Origin: Anabaena catenula FACHB-362
GTDB lineage: Bacteria > Cyanobacteriota > Cyanobacteriia > Cyanobacteriales > Nostocaceae
DNA length: 64,000 nt
Reading direction: 5' to 3'
NCBI RefSeq assembly: GCF_014698735.1
Contig: NZ_JACJTQ010000025.1
Span: 28,119-92,118, forward strand
The translations under genes were made by a program, and so were the position numbers. Numbering within the stretch: the first letter of the stretch is position 1; every line of letters starts with the position of its first letter. The notes beneath the pieces were generated by a model that made no database searches, was not told the origin of the DNA, and saw nothing but the letters and a program-made list of their open reading frames with translations. Shown here one piece after another: positions 1-9,600 of this stretch.

Positions 1-398
1 GTTGGAATTGTCCTGTAAGCTTCAAATTTATCTTCTCTGTCGTAACCTTTGGTAGATTTAGATAAAACCTCAATAATTACCTGGGGATTTGTAATTGTAT
101 CTGTGCGATTTTTGAAAAATTCTGGCTGATCTGCAATAATCATCACATCTAGATAAGTGTATATTAGTCTTTGGGGTATCCACAGCCGCAGATAAATTTT
201 GAAAACCTCGTATTTTTCTTGTTGTCGAAAGTCAAGATTCAGCGCAGCGTAAAAATTACCTGTGATGCGATTATGATTTATGGATGCACCAGCCATAGGA
301 ATAAATTGTCCGTCAATGTATTCGCTTTTATAGTCAGCAGTTGCTTCTAATTCCAGATATTCTTCTGGGGTGTAATATTGCTTTTCTGTTAATTGCAT
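1..398 (-). CDS. Uma2 family (DUF820) endonuclease-like protein, partial
   Basis: The reading frame starts at the ATG complementary to 396-398 and runs off the left edge, so the C-terminus is missing. I translated it by hand: it begins MQLTEKQYYTPEEYLELEA and continues through EYIDGQFIPMAGAS, a YLDVMIIAD stretch and VIIEVLSKSTKGYDR. The E-Y-IDG-x-x-x-MAGAS N-terminus, an Asp in a beta strand (PQRLIYTYLDVMII) and the later IEVLS Glu match the Uma2/DUF820 family of PD-(D/E)XK-like proteins. That family is greatly expanded in cyanobacteria. Activity is predicted from fold only and substrates are unknown. The gene is separated by about 100 bases from the glycosyltransferase downstream on the same strand. 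Confidence 0.85.
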   Translation of the reverse strand, partial: MQLTEKQYYTPEEYLELEATADYKSEYIDGQFIPMAGASINHNRITGNFYAALNLDFRQQEKYEVFKIYLRLWIPQRLIYTYLDVMIIADQPEFFKNRTDTITNPQVIIEVLSKSTKGYDREDKFEAYRTIP

Positions 399-496
399 AT
401 TTTTGATTAGAAAGCTATGTATGTTAATTTAACATATTAGTAATATCGCTTGTATTTTCATCTATATTGTTTGAAAATTCTACATTATAAATTGTT

Positions 497-2038
497 TCAA
501 TTAATTGGTGGTGAAATTAATGTAAATCCTTTGGCTTCTCCTATAATTTTACTCTGATTTAAATTCAATTTCTCCATAGCCTTTTTATCTAACAACAAAT
601 ATGATTTCTTCGCCAACATTTCCTGCAACACCGAAATAGGAACAGCAAGAACTTTACAATCACTATAAAAATCTAAACTAGGACGACTATAAGCAAAAGA
701 AGTATAGATTGTTGTTCCTGCTGGAATATGTTGACGAATTAATGCCGCTACTGGTTTAACTGGAAACGCTTCGTTTAACTCCCAAATCCATGATTGGGAA
801 CTCATTAACAGCAATAAAACTAAGTACATTCCTGAAAATAAAACGGGAATAAAATTACGATTTCGCTTGAAAACAAACCATGTAGCCACACCCATACTAA
901 TTGCTAAAACAATACTCATTATAATTAATGCAGGTTGTGGATCAGCAAAAATAAAATAAACACAACCTCCTAAACCAGCAACAGTCAAAAAAGCAAAAAA
1001 TCCTCCCAAAAATTTGACATTAAACTTACCTTCCTGCCAAACTTCGCTCAAATTAGCACCAATGGCTAAAGCTAAAAATGGATATATAGGCATTACATAC
1101 CAGGGCAGTTTTGTACTCATAAATGAGATAGTACCAAAGTAAATTACTGTGCCGATAATAATCAAAGAACCCCAACTAGTATGACGTTTTTTCCAAGCTA
1201 AATATAAACCTCCAGGTAAAAACAATAACCAGGGAAAACCATATTTAAGTATTTCTATTAAATAGTACCAAATAGGTCCACTATGACCTTCTACAGATTC
1301 TACAAGTCGCGCAAAAGTTTGTGATTGCAAATTTATTTGTAAGAAATTCTCTCCATAATGTTGCCATTGGGCAATATACCAAGCAATTGGTAAAGCATTT
1401 CCTAAGAATATTCCTATCCATAAATATAAACTTTTTAATAAATAAAACTGTTTATTTGCCAGTATAAATAATCCAGCAATTACCCCTAAAAGCAAAACTA
1501 TCATGCCCTTGGTAAGAGTAATTAATCCTAAACTCAAGCCAATTCCTAAAGCATAAATCCGCTGCTGACGTGACTTTAAAATACAAAATAATAACAATAA
1601 GAAAAATGTTATAACTGCACCATCTAACATTGCTAGTCTGCCATGACGTACTACAGGTAACATAGTCATATAAACCAAAGCTGTAAATAATGCTGGTAAA
1701 CTTTGGTTAAAAACTAAGTTTCCTACAGAGTAAAGTAAAGGCACACCCAAAGCAGTTAATATGACACTTGGTAAGCGTGTTGTCCATTCATTTACACCAC
1801 CCAAGGAATAAGCAATAGCAATTAACCAGTGTATTAAAGGTGGTTTATTATGATATGGTTCACCTCCTAAAGTGGGGTAAAGCCAAACCATTTTATCCAC
1901 TGGGTTACGCCAAATTTCACGGGCAACTTGGGCTATAGTACCTTCATCCCAATCTCTTAAAGGTGAGTTTCCTAAAAATATCAGCCATAGGCATAAAGAT
2001 GTAAATAATAAACCTAAAAACCAGCGGTTATTCCTCAT
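497..2038 (-). CDS. GT39/ArnT-type membrane glycosyltransferase
   Basis: A 513-residue polytopic membrane protein with about 11-13 hydrophobic segments. The first periplasmic loop carries D29-W30-D31-E32, the acidic motif typical of GT39/GT83 (PMT/ArnT) transferases that use a polyprenyl-phosphate sugar donor. It is followed by a GGEPYHNKPPLIHWL loop, also characteristic of ArnT-like enzymes. The C-terminal 100 residues form a small soluble domain. By family the enzyme transfers a sugar to a lipid or protein acceptor on the outer face of the inner membrane; the acceptor here is unknown. The gene starts two bases after the stop of the next upstream gene on the same strand, so the two are almost certainly co-transcribed. 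Confidence 0.8.
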   Translation of the reverse strand: MRNNRWFLGLLFTSLCLWLIFLGNSPLRDWDEGTIAQVAREIWRNPVDKMVWLYPTLGGEPYHNKPPLIHWLIAIAYSLGGVNEWTTRLPSVILTALGVPLLYSVGNLVFNQSLPALFTALVYMTMLPVVRHGRLAMLDGAVITFFLLLLFCILKSRQQRIYALGIGLSLGLITLTKGMIVLLLGVIAGLFILANKQFYLLKSLYLWIGIFLGNALPIAWYIAQWQHYGENFLQINLQSQTFARLVESVEGHSGPIWYYLIEILKYGFPWLLFLPGGLYLAWKKRHTSWGSLIIIGTVIYFGTISFMSTKLPWYVMPIYPFLALAIGANLSEVWQEGKFNVKFLGGFFAFLTVAGLGGCVYFIFADPQPALIIMSIVLAISMGVATWFVFKRNRNFIPVLFSGMYLVLLLLMSSQSWIWELNEAFPVKPVAALIRQHIPAGTTIYTSFAYSRPSLDFYSDCKVLAVPISVLQEMLAKKSYLLLDKKAMEKLNLNQSKIIGEAKGFTLISPPIN

Positions 2039-2040
2039 AT

Positions 2041-4479
2041 TTAAAGCTTGATTAATGGCAGAAATTTCATGATATTAGTAACGGTTTTTAGAGTCTTTAA
2101 TTCTGGAATATCTGGTTTAATTTTTTCTGCTATCACCAATTGTTTTTCCGCTTCTCTTGGTTGAAAGTCATACAGATAAACAACGGATAAGTACAACCAT
2201 GAATAGGGATTTTGAGCATCATATTTAGTTAATTCTGTTAAATTCTGGATTAATTCTGGGGCTTTGCGCTGTAAAAGTTGTGATAGGACTAGAGTATAGC
2301 GCCAATTGAGGTTATTTGGTTCGTCTTGTAGGTAATAATTAGCTGCAAATTCAATTTGTTTTAAATAATCTTGAGTAGGATCATATTGATTAAAATTATT
2401 TATCTGCTCAAATATATTTTCTAGCTTACCTTTTTGTAATTCCGGTGCTAATTGTGAGAGTCGGGAAACTAAATCTAAAGGTGGTGATTTCTCTATGTTT
2501 CCTTTATCTGTCACATTTACAGTAATGTTTGAAATATTTAAAGGTGTAATTTTGCTATTTCTTCTATCTAAATATAAAGCAGAAAGTTTATATGTGCCTA
2601 CTGGTAGTGTTTTAGGTACAAATGTGGCTAGATTTTCAATTACTTTAAAATTACCTTGGGGATGACATTTCAAACCACAGTATAAATTACCTAAAGCAAT
2701 AGCATGATCATGATACCAGGATGATTTTGCATCTTGCCATTTTAATAGTAAAATACCATTTTGCAAATCATCCCATTTCCCTGTTATTTCATAAGTAACA
2801 GGGTTATTTTTCTCTCTTATGAATTGATTGGAAATTGCAATTTTTTCTAAGGTAACAGGAGCATCAGTAAGACCTATTTTTTCGATAACTACATCAGGAT
2901 TTTTACGATGATATAATCGTAATTTATCATTATTTGGTAATTCCCACTCACTCTGTAATTTCAAATCTGGAGAAGATTCAACTAAAGATTTTAATTTTCG
3001 TTTAGTTTCTCCTTTTTCTCCTGGTTGTTCAGGTTCATTTTCTCTGGTGATATACCAGGAAAAATACTGTAAATCTTGGTTGACATCAGCTAATTTTGTG
3101 GTTAATTTTCTACCATGTACTCGAAAATCGGCTAATTTACCAAAATAATCTAAAGTAAACTCATTTATTTGCGGTGTAGAAACCGGAATTATTCCTAAAG
3201 TTGATCTTAAATAAGGAGTTGTTTGGTTGATTTTATTTATCAATTGAGAAAGGGGATATCTTTTAGTATCATCATTGGGTAAATGTTTTCCTCCCCATGC
3301 TTGAATTAATGGTAAAGGAAACAGGTTATTAAGTAAAACTATGACACTTAATCCTAATGTTGCTAACCTCAGTTTATCAAAACTGATATTTTCTATAAGA
3401 TTAAAAAAGTGCGCCAATATTAAACTAATTACAGGAAAGCAAGGAAGAACAAATCTAATATCTTTATTTGTACCCAGGGAACAAAGTATATAACTGCTAA
3501 CCAGAAAAATTAATAACCAATTTAAACCAGAATTCCTCAAACTATTTTTAATTACATCTTGAGAAAATTTATGTTTAATTAAATAAACCAATAAAATCCC
3601 TAAACTCACACACAATATTGGTAAACCCACAGTTTCTGGTAGAAGTTGCGGATAATAGAACCAGCCAGCAATACTTGTTGCAGCGGGATCACCTTCCCGT
3701 TTTCCCACACTGTTAGCGTGCAAGGCAGAAGTGATAATTGTTAACCAATTTACACTATACCAAGAACCACAAATTAACCAAGCTACAATTAAAGATAAAC
3801 CTGATTGAATTAGTTTGATGAACTTCCGGTTTTTGATAAAGGTAATTAATGTCCAGATAGCAGGGATTAAAATAAAAAGAAATCCTGTAGGTTTAGACAA
3901 CATGATTAAACCTATTCCTAATCCCAAGCAGATAGTTAGTACCCATGACAAAAGTCCAGTATAACTATCTTTCCAAATGGTTAAAATTGTGAAAGTTGCT
4001 ATGACAACTGCTGTTAAACCATAGTCTAATAAATAATCTGTCCGCATAATTCCCAAAATAGGAAATAGTAAACAAAATATGCTGGCAGTTATAGCAATTT
4101 TGCGGGTTTTAAATAAATATTTTCCTAGATGATATACTGAGAATAGGATTATTGCTGTATATAATAAATTAACTAAACTTGCTTGATCGTATCCTCTGCC
4201 AAAGAGCGACAAAAAAGGTACTGTGCAAATATATACAAAAGGAGCGCGATAACTAGGGGTTAATTCCCACAGAGATAACCACCAATTACCTGAGAAGATA
4301 TTGAAATTATCGAAGATGCGATAATGACTTAATGCTCCTGTTAAATGTGCGCTTTGATCATGGGCGGGAATAGAGTCATCTAAGAAAAACCAAGTTCTAT
4401 CTATAACTAATGCCACTAACCAAATTATAAATAGGAGCAGATAATCTTTTTTGAATTTAGAATCATTCAAATAATTCAT
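2041..4479 (-). CDS. Large GT39-like membrane glycosyltransferase with C-terminal TPR-like tail
   Basis: An 812-residue protein. Residues about 10-400 are polytopic membrane, with a first extracytoplasmic loop (FFLDDSIPAHDQSAH, D41) resembling the acidic catalytic loop of GT39/PMT_2 enzymes. Residues about 400-680 are soluble and beta-rich. The last 120 residues (LEPELQKGKLENIF and later QNPYSWLYLSVVYLYDFQPREAEKQL) look like TPR-type helical pairs. The substrate is not evident. It is the first gene of a two-gene minus-strand operon with the 513-residue transferase. A decayed GT2-type transferase lies on the other strand just upstream. Such transferases commonly work with a GT2 enzyme that makes the polyprenyl-phosphate sugar donor. 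Confidence 0.65.
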   Translation of the reverse strand: MNYLNDSKFKKDYLLLFIIWLVALVIDRTWFFLDDSIPAHDQSAHLTGALSHYRIFDNFNIFSGNWWLSLWELTPSYRAPFVYICTVPFLSLFGRGYDQASLVNLLYTAIILFSVYHLGKYLFKTRKIAITASIFCLLFPILGIMRTDYLLDYGLTAVVIATFTILTIWKDSYTGLLSWVLTICLGLGIGLIMLSKPTGFLFILIPAIWTLITFIKNRKFIKLIQSGLSLIVAWLICGSWYSVNWLTIITSALHANSVGKREGDPAATSIAGWFYYPQLLPETVGLPILCVSLGILLVYLIKHKFSQDVIKNSLRNSGLNWLLIFLVSSYILCSLGTNKDIRFVLPCFPVISLILAHFFNLIENISFDKLRLATLGLSVIVLLNNLFPLPLIQAWGGKHLPNDDTKRYPLSQLINKINQTTPYLRSTLGIIPVSTPQINEFTLDYFGKLADFRVHGRKLTTKLADVNQDLQYFSWYITRENEPEQPGEKGETKRKLKSLVESSPDLKLQSEWELPNNDKLRLYHRKNPDVVIEKIGLTDAPVTLEKIAISNQFIREKNNPVTYEITGKWDDLQNGILLLKWQDAKSSWYHDHAIALGNLYCGLKCHPQGNFKVIENLATFVPKTLPVGTYKLSALYLDRRNSKITPLNISNITVNVTDKGNIEKSPPLDLVSRLSQLAPELQKGKLENIFEQINNFNQYDPTQDYLKQIEFAANYYLQDEPNNLNWRYTLVLSQLLQRKAPELIQNLTELTKYDAQNPYSWLYLSVVYLYDFQPREAEKQLVIAEKIKPDIPELKTLKTVTNIMKFLPLIKL

Positions 4480-5523
4480 ATTTACAATAATGCAAGATTT
4501 TACCGAGTTTAATTATCTATCTGCTGACAATAATTTAGATTTCAATAATCAAATATTTACTTTATGTATTTGTTGTAAATTCGACAAAGCTAGATTAACA
4601 AATTTGTAGAAAATTATCAATAACTGTGAATTAGCCCATCTCCTCCCTGGTTATCCCCATTGACAACGAAGAAGAAAATATTGCAGAAATGTATAGCCGT
4701 CTGACTCCTGTTATTACCAGTTAGATGGTAAGGCTGAACTGATTTTAATTGAGGACGGTAGCCGCGATAGCTTCGCTCGCTGTAAGCATTGCTTTTTGAG
4801 CATGATCTGCGAATTACACCATCATCATAATCGAGTGCGTTACCTGAGTCTAGTTAGAAATTGTAGTCATCAAGTCTCAGTAGACATCTGGTGAAAAAGA
4901 ATGTAGAGCCGAGCATCCCTACCGAGGTCACGTCTCTATAAGGGTTCTGGATAACGCATATTTCATTTCTGGAGATGTCTAGTTTAAATTAAGAGCCTGA
5001 AACATGAAACAGGTTTAAATTTTGAGAAGAGTATCTAGCTTAACGACTAACTATGGCTTGATAATGGGAAACTATAATCAGTTATTTGTTGTCTACGTAC
5101 AGTATGAAATTCAAAAAACAACAATATGCCATTAAAAATTTAATATTTTCTTTAAAAAGAAGGAATGAACTAAAAAAATAAACTACACATTAACAGTGAT
5201 GCTACTGATAGTTTGTGCCGTTATTTGGAGTTAGATACTCTATTCTTATTGGCTATTTATGTGGAATAATCATTGATTCATTATCCTACTGTGTTGACAA
5301 AAGTACAAAAGTTAGAGATTCATCACTTAAGGGGTTAGCTAAAGGCTAACGTTTTAGGCAACTCCGTATAATTTATCATGCTAGATTGCGGAATTTCTGT
5401 AACTTTGTATCGCAATTTTCATGATTACTAGTCAGCCGTTAAGTATCTAATATCTAGACAAAATGTGTTATAACCTACCGTCAGAAACCTGACTGATGGT
5501 TCAACCCTTAAAGGAGCTACATA
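4480..5523. other. 1.04-kb stretch without an intact gene
   Basis: This interval separates the divergent glycosyltransferase pair and the deacetylase gene. Apart from the GT2 remnant at 4635-4894, I see no open frame with family resemblance. The remainder is AT-rich (about 5000-5480). The only clear signal near the right end is the AAGGAG ribosome-binding site at 5511-5516 belonging to the deacetylase. Confidence 0.6.
4635..4894 (+). pseudogene. Remnant of a GT2 (dolichyl-phosphate-mannose-synthase-like) glycosyltransferase
   Basis: Two overlapping frames together read like the N-terminus of a GT2 family enzyme. From 4644 the frame reads SLVIPIDNEEENIAEMYSRL and then hits a stop near 4720. 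After a frameshift it continues as LDGKAELILIEDGSRDS, then, past a short inserted stretch, as MICELHHHHNRVRYLSLVRN and CSHQV, ending at a TGA at 4892-4894. These match the GT2 landmarks: the PxYNEEENI donor loop, (V/E)DGSRD, and YLSFSRN-x-GHQ. The metal-binding DxD part and everything after it are absent. An in-frame stop, a frameshift, a palindromic insertion (GATAGCTTCGCTCGC at about 4766) and C-terminal loss show that it is dead. The intact gene may once have supplied the polyprenyl-phosphate sugar for the neighbouring GT39-like transferases. Confidence 0.75.
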
Positions 5524-6432
5524 GTGGAACAAAATAAGTCGTTTTTTTGGCCGCAGGGAATATTAATTGCCTTGGTTTGCTTAACTGGTACTGTGGGAAT
5601 TGGTTTCATGATCCTGGTTAAGCCAAATGCATCTGAAGCTCAAAGCAACCAAAATTTGAGCGTGAATGAGATGTCTGCCAATGTAGGCACTCAGGAGCGT
5701 ATTGAAGAACTTAAGACAATGATGCTCAACAGTTGGCAGCAAGAAGCACAAGCAAAAGGCGTTGCTCCTGATGTGCCACTAAGGTTTCAAGGTGCAACCA
5801 TTAAGGAAGCAAAACTCCCTCCAGAAGAAAAAGTCATTGCGCTCACCTTTGATGATGGGCCTTGGCCTAAAAGTACAACACAAGTACTCGATATCCTCAA
5901 AAAGAATAAAGTTAAAGGGACATTTTTTGTTGTTGGGCAAAATGTCAAGATTTATCCCGACTTAACCAAGCGGGTAGTTGCTGAAGGTCACACCATTGCT
6001 AACCATACTTGGCATCATTGGTATCACCACATGAACCCGCAAGTGGCAGCCTATGAAGTTGCTAATACTACAGACATTATTTATAAAACTACAGGTGTGA
6101 AAACCAGTTTATTTCGTCCACCCGGCGGCCATATGACTAATGGAGTGGTAGGTTACGCCCGAAATAATAAGTATGCAATTATTATGTGGTCTTCTGACTC
6201 AATAGACTACTCTCGTCCTGGTGTACCAAAATTGATTAACAATATATTCAGGGCAGCCAAACCAGGCGGTATCGTATTAATGCATGATGGTGGTGGTGAT
6301 CGCACTCACACTGTCAAAGCTTTGCCAGAAATTATCAGTAAGTTCCGTAAGCAGGGTTATAAGTTTGTTACTATCCCAGAACTTTTAGAAATGCAAGATA
6401 AAAACCAGGCGTTAATTGCTAACAAGAAGTAA
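5524..6432 (+). CDS. Polysaccharide deacetylase (NodB homology, CE4), membrane-anchored or exported
   Basis: A 302-residue protein with one N-terminal hydrophobic helix (residues about 11-32) and then a linker to about residue 100. The NodB domain covers residues 103-290. All CE4 motifs are present: TFDDGP with D110/D111; H161-T-W-H-H165, the zinc-binding His pair; R198-PPGG; the W/S-x-D stretch MWSSDSIDYS; and the late catalytic VLMHDGGG with H254. The family removes N-acetyl groups from peptidoglycan or other cell-surface polysaccharides, and this one would act in the periplasm or envelope. The start is GTG, fixed by AAGGAG at 5511-5516 seven bases upstream. It is a single gene convergent with glsF. 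The exact substrate cannot be told from sequence. Confidence 0.93.
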   Translation: MEQNKSFFWPQGILIALVCLTGTVGIGFMILVKPNASEAQSNQNLSVNEMSANVGTQERIEELKTMMLNSWQQEAQAKGVAPDVPLRFQGATIKEAKLPPEEKVIALTFDDGPWPKSTTQVLDILKKNKVKGTFFVVGQNVKIYPDLTKRVVAEGHTIANHTWHHWYHHMNPQVAAYEVANTTDIIYKTTGVKTSLFRPPGGHMTNGVVGYARNNKYAIIMWSSDSIDYSRPGVPKLINNIFRAAKPGGIVLMHDGGGDRTHTVKALPEIISKFRKQGYKFVTIPELLEMQDKNQALIANKK

Positions 6433-6444
6433 TTACAGCAGAAT

Positions 6445-6547
6445 TCAGGAGTCAGGAGTCAGCACTTCTCTTCTCCTGTCGGAGACACTACGTGAACGAG
6501 ACGCTTCGCGAACGACTACGCTCAGTGACCGGAGTCAGGAGTAAAAC
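6445..6547 (+). repeat. 103-bp repeat, perfect inverted copy of 15341-15443
   Basis: The segment consists of GGAGTCA heptamers, a GC-rich core containing ACGTGAACGAGACGCTTCGC, then another heptamer. Base by base it equals the reverse complement of 15341-15443 with no mismatch that I can find. It lies just after the deacetylase gene. Confidence 0.9.
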
Positions 6548-6673
6548 TGGCTTGGTGTCTAGGTTTCAATTTTGATTCTGTACCGTATGGCTACGCCACG
6601 CAAGCTATCGGCTGACGCTCACGGCGAAGCCTCATTGATCTGCAATCTGCTGTAAGTAAATCACCTGTTTTCA

Positions 6674-6692
6674 GGGCGGGGAAACCCCGCCC
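6674..6692. terminator. Perfect GC hairpin between convergent genes
   Basis: GGGCGGGG (6674-6681), loop AAA, CCCCGCCC (6685-6692) form an 8-bp perfect stem between the ends of the deacetylase gene and glsF. There is no adjacent T-run on either strand, so it would be an atypical terminator. It may instead be one of the dispersed GC-rich palindromes common in these genomes. Confidence 0.45.
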
Positions 6693-6699
6693 CTACTGA

Positions 6700-9600
6700 C
6701 TAAACAGAACTTAGCTGTTTTTGTTCTGAAGTTGCTTCAGGATTCGCTTCTGGACTGTCGGCTTCAGAAGGTGGGACTAATTGCCAGAACTTGGGTAAAT
6801 ATTCTTCCCAATTTTGGATAATTAGCTTCGCTTTGGGTGAATTGGTGCGATCGCTATGAGTTTTAATTAACTCATAAAGTTGTTTCGCACCTGCTTCTGT
6901 TACTACCCGCTGGGTTTTGACAATAGCTTTGTTGACTAATTCTGGGAAAGAACCATCTTCATCTAAGAAGTAGCCCAGTCCCCCAGTCATACCCGCACCT
7001 ACGTTCCTTCCAACTTTCCCCAGGACAACAATCACCCCACCAGTCATGTACTCGCAGCAATGATCCCCCGCGCCTTCAATGACGGCTGTACCTTTAGAAT
7101 TACGTACAGCAAAGCGTTCTCCCGCTAAACCATTGGCAAATAACACACCACCGGTCGCACCATAAAGACAAGTATTGCCAACAATCACATTTTGTGATGG
7201 GTCATAAGTAGCTTCTGCTGGGGGTTTAATGATAATTTCCCCACCGTGCATTCCCTTGCCTACGTAGTCGTTAGCTTCACCAGTCAGGGTTAAAGTTAAA
7301 CCAGGCAGATTAAATGCGCCAAAGCTTTGCCCGACACTACCCAGGAAATTGAGGTTAATTTGCCCCTCAAAGCCGCTATCACCGTATTGGGACGCGATCG
7401 CCCCGGCTAATCTTGCACCCACTGTTCTATCAGTGTTGACAATAGAAATTGTCTTGTTGACAGTGCTTTGATTCTTGATGGCAGCTTGAATATCGGCATC
7501 AGCCAGCAATTGGTCATCCACAACTGCGCCGTTGCTATGAACTTCTTCATGTACCAACCAGCTACGGTTTTGTTTTGCGTCTGGGAGCTTAGTTAAACAA
7601 TCTAAATTCAGGGCTTGGGTTTTGGTGAGATTGACATGAGAACGCACTGTTAACAAATCGCCTCTCCCAATCAATTCTGATAGAGAACGATAACCCAGCC
7701 TAGCTAACAGACTACGGACTTCTTCCGCGACAAAATAGAAGAAATTAACAACGTGTTCTGGGATACCACTGAACCGTAGACGTAATTCTTCTTTCTGAGT
7801 AGCCACGCCCTTGGGACAGGTATTTAAATGACATACCCGTGCCATAATACAGCCTTCAGCAATCATGGCGATTGAACCGAAACCGAACTCCTCAGCGCCC
7901 ATTAATGCACCGATGAGGACATCCCAGCCACTCTTGAGACCGCCATCTACTCGCAGAATGACGCGATCGCGCAAACTATTCTCCATCAACACCCGATGCA
8001 CTTCACTTAATCCGAGTTCCCACGGGCTGCCAGCGTGTTTAATAGAACTCAAAGGTGATGCCCCAGTACCGCCATCATGACCAGAAATCTGGATAATATC
8101 AGCGTTGGCTTTGGCTACACCAGCCGCAATTGTGCCAATCCCAATTTCCGCGACTAGCTTCACGGAAACTTGTGCTTTTGGGTTAATTTGATGCAGATCA
8201 AAAATCAACTGCGCCAAATCTTCAATTGAATAGATGTCATGGTGGGGCGGTGGCGAAATCAAAGTTACTCCGGGCTTAGAACGCCGTAACATGGCGATGT
8301 AAGGACTTACTTTTGGCCCTGGTAGTTGTCCACCTTCCCCTGGTTTTGCACCTTGGGCGATTTTGATTTCAATTTGTTTGGCGCTGGCTAGATATCCGGG
8401 AGTTACACCAAAACGACCCGATGCTACTTGCTTGATGGCACTCGCGGCTGTGTCACCATTCCGTAACCCATTTAAATGGGGGAGAGTGGGTGAATGACCA
8501 GATGAGTCAACATCATTTAACACTTTGTAACGAACTGGATCTTCGCCACCTTCACCAGAGTTAGATTTACCCCCAATGCGATTCATAGCAATGGCAAGTG
8601 TTTCATGTGCTTCTCGTGACAATGCACCGAGAGACATTCCCCCAGTACAGAAGCGTTTGACAATCTCGCTAACTGATTCTACTTGTTCAATGGGGATAGA
8701 TGGGCGATCGCTTTGGAAATCCAACAAATCTCGCAAAGCGGTGGTTGGTCTACCTTCTAAATGTTTTTTGTAAACTTCGTAATGGTCATAATGCTTACCG
8801 TCTACAGCCTTATGTAGTGCCTTAGAAAGTTCTGGGCTATTCATGTGGTATTCACCACCGGGACGGTACTGAACAAAGCCCAGATTTTCTAACTTTTTGG
8901 TGGTTAGTTCTGGGAAAGCCTTGGAGTGGAAAGACAGCACCTCTTGTGCCAGTTCCTTGCAACTCAGACCACCAATCCGGGAAGTAGTCCCCCAGAAACC
9001 CAACGCTAACAAATCTCCACCGATACCAATAGCTTCAAAAATTTGTGCGGCTTGATAGCTAGAAAGGAGGGAAATTCCCATTTTTGAGAGAATTTTCAGC
9101 AAACCTGACTCTACAGCTTGACGATAATTAGCGATCGCTTGTTCAAGAGTCAACGGATTAATTTTACCCCTTTCCATGAACTGTTGCGTTTTCGGGTCAG
9201 ACCACCAATCCCGCACAGTATCCAAAGCCATATACGGACAAACCGCACCGGCACCGTAGCCCAGCAGACAAGCAAAATGATGAGTACTCCAACATTGAGC
9301 CGTATGCACTACCAGCGATGTTTTCATCCGCAAACCTTGGCGGATTAAGTAATGGTGAACAGCACCCACAGCTAACAAAGGTGGAATATAGGTTAACTCT
9401 GCACCAATCCCTGCACCTGCTTTATCACTCAATATCAAAATCTTCGCACCAGCCTGAACTGATTCTGCTGCTTGTTTTTGTAAAGATTCCACCGCAGCTT
9501 TCAAACCATCTGGCCCCGAAGCAATGGAGAATAGGGTTGATAACTCAGCCGTCGCAAATCCTGATAACTTAATTGCATCCAATTCTGTATCAGTCAGCAC

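Noticed and set aside
5000..5480. Possible small RNA or gene before the deacetylase
   Set aside because: Only AT-rich sequence with weak hairpins; no terminator with T-run and no promoter-like pair stood out.
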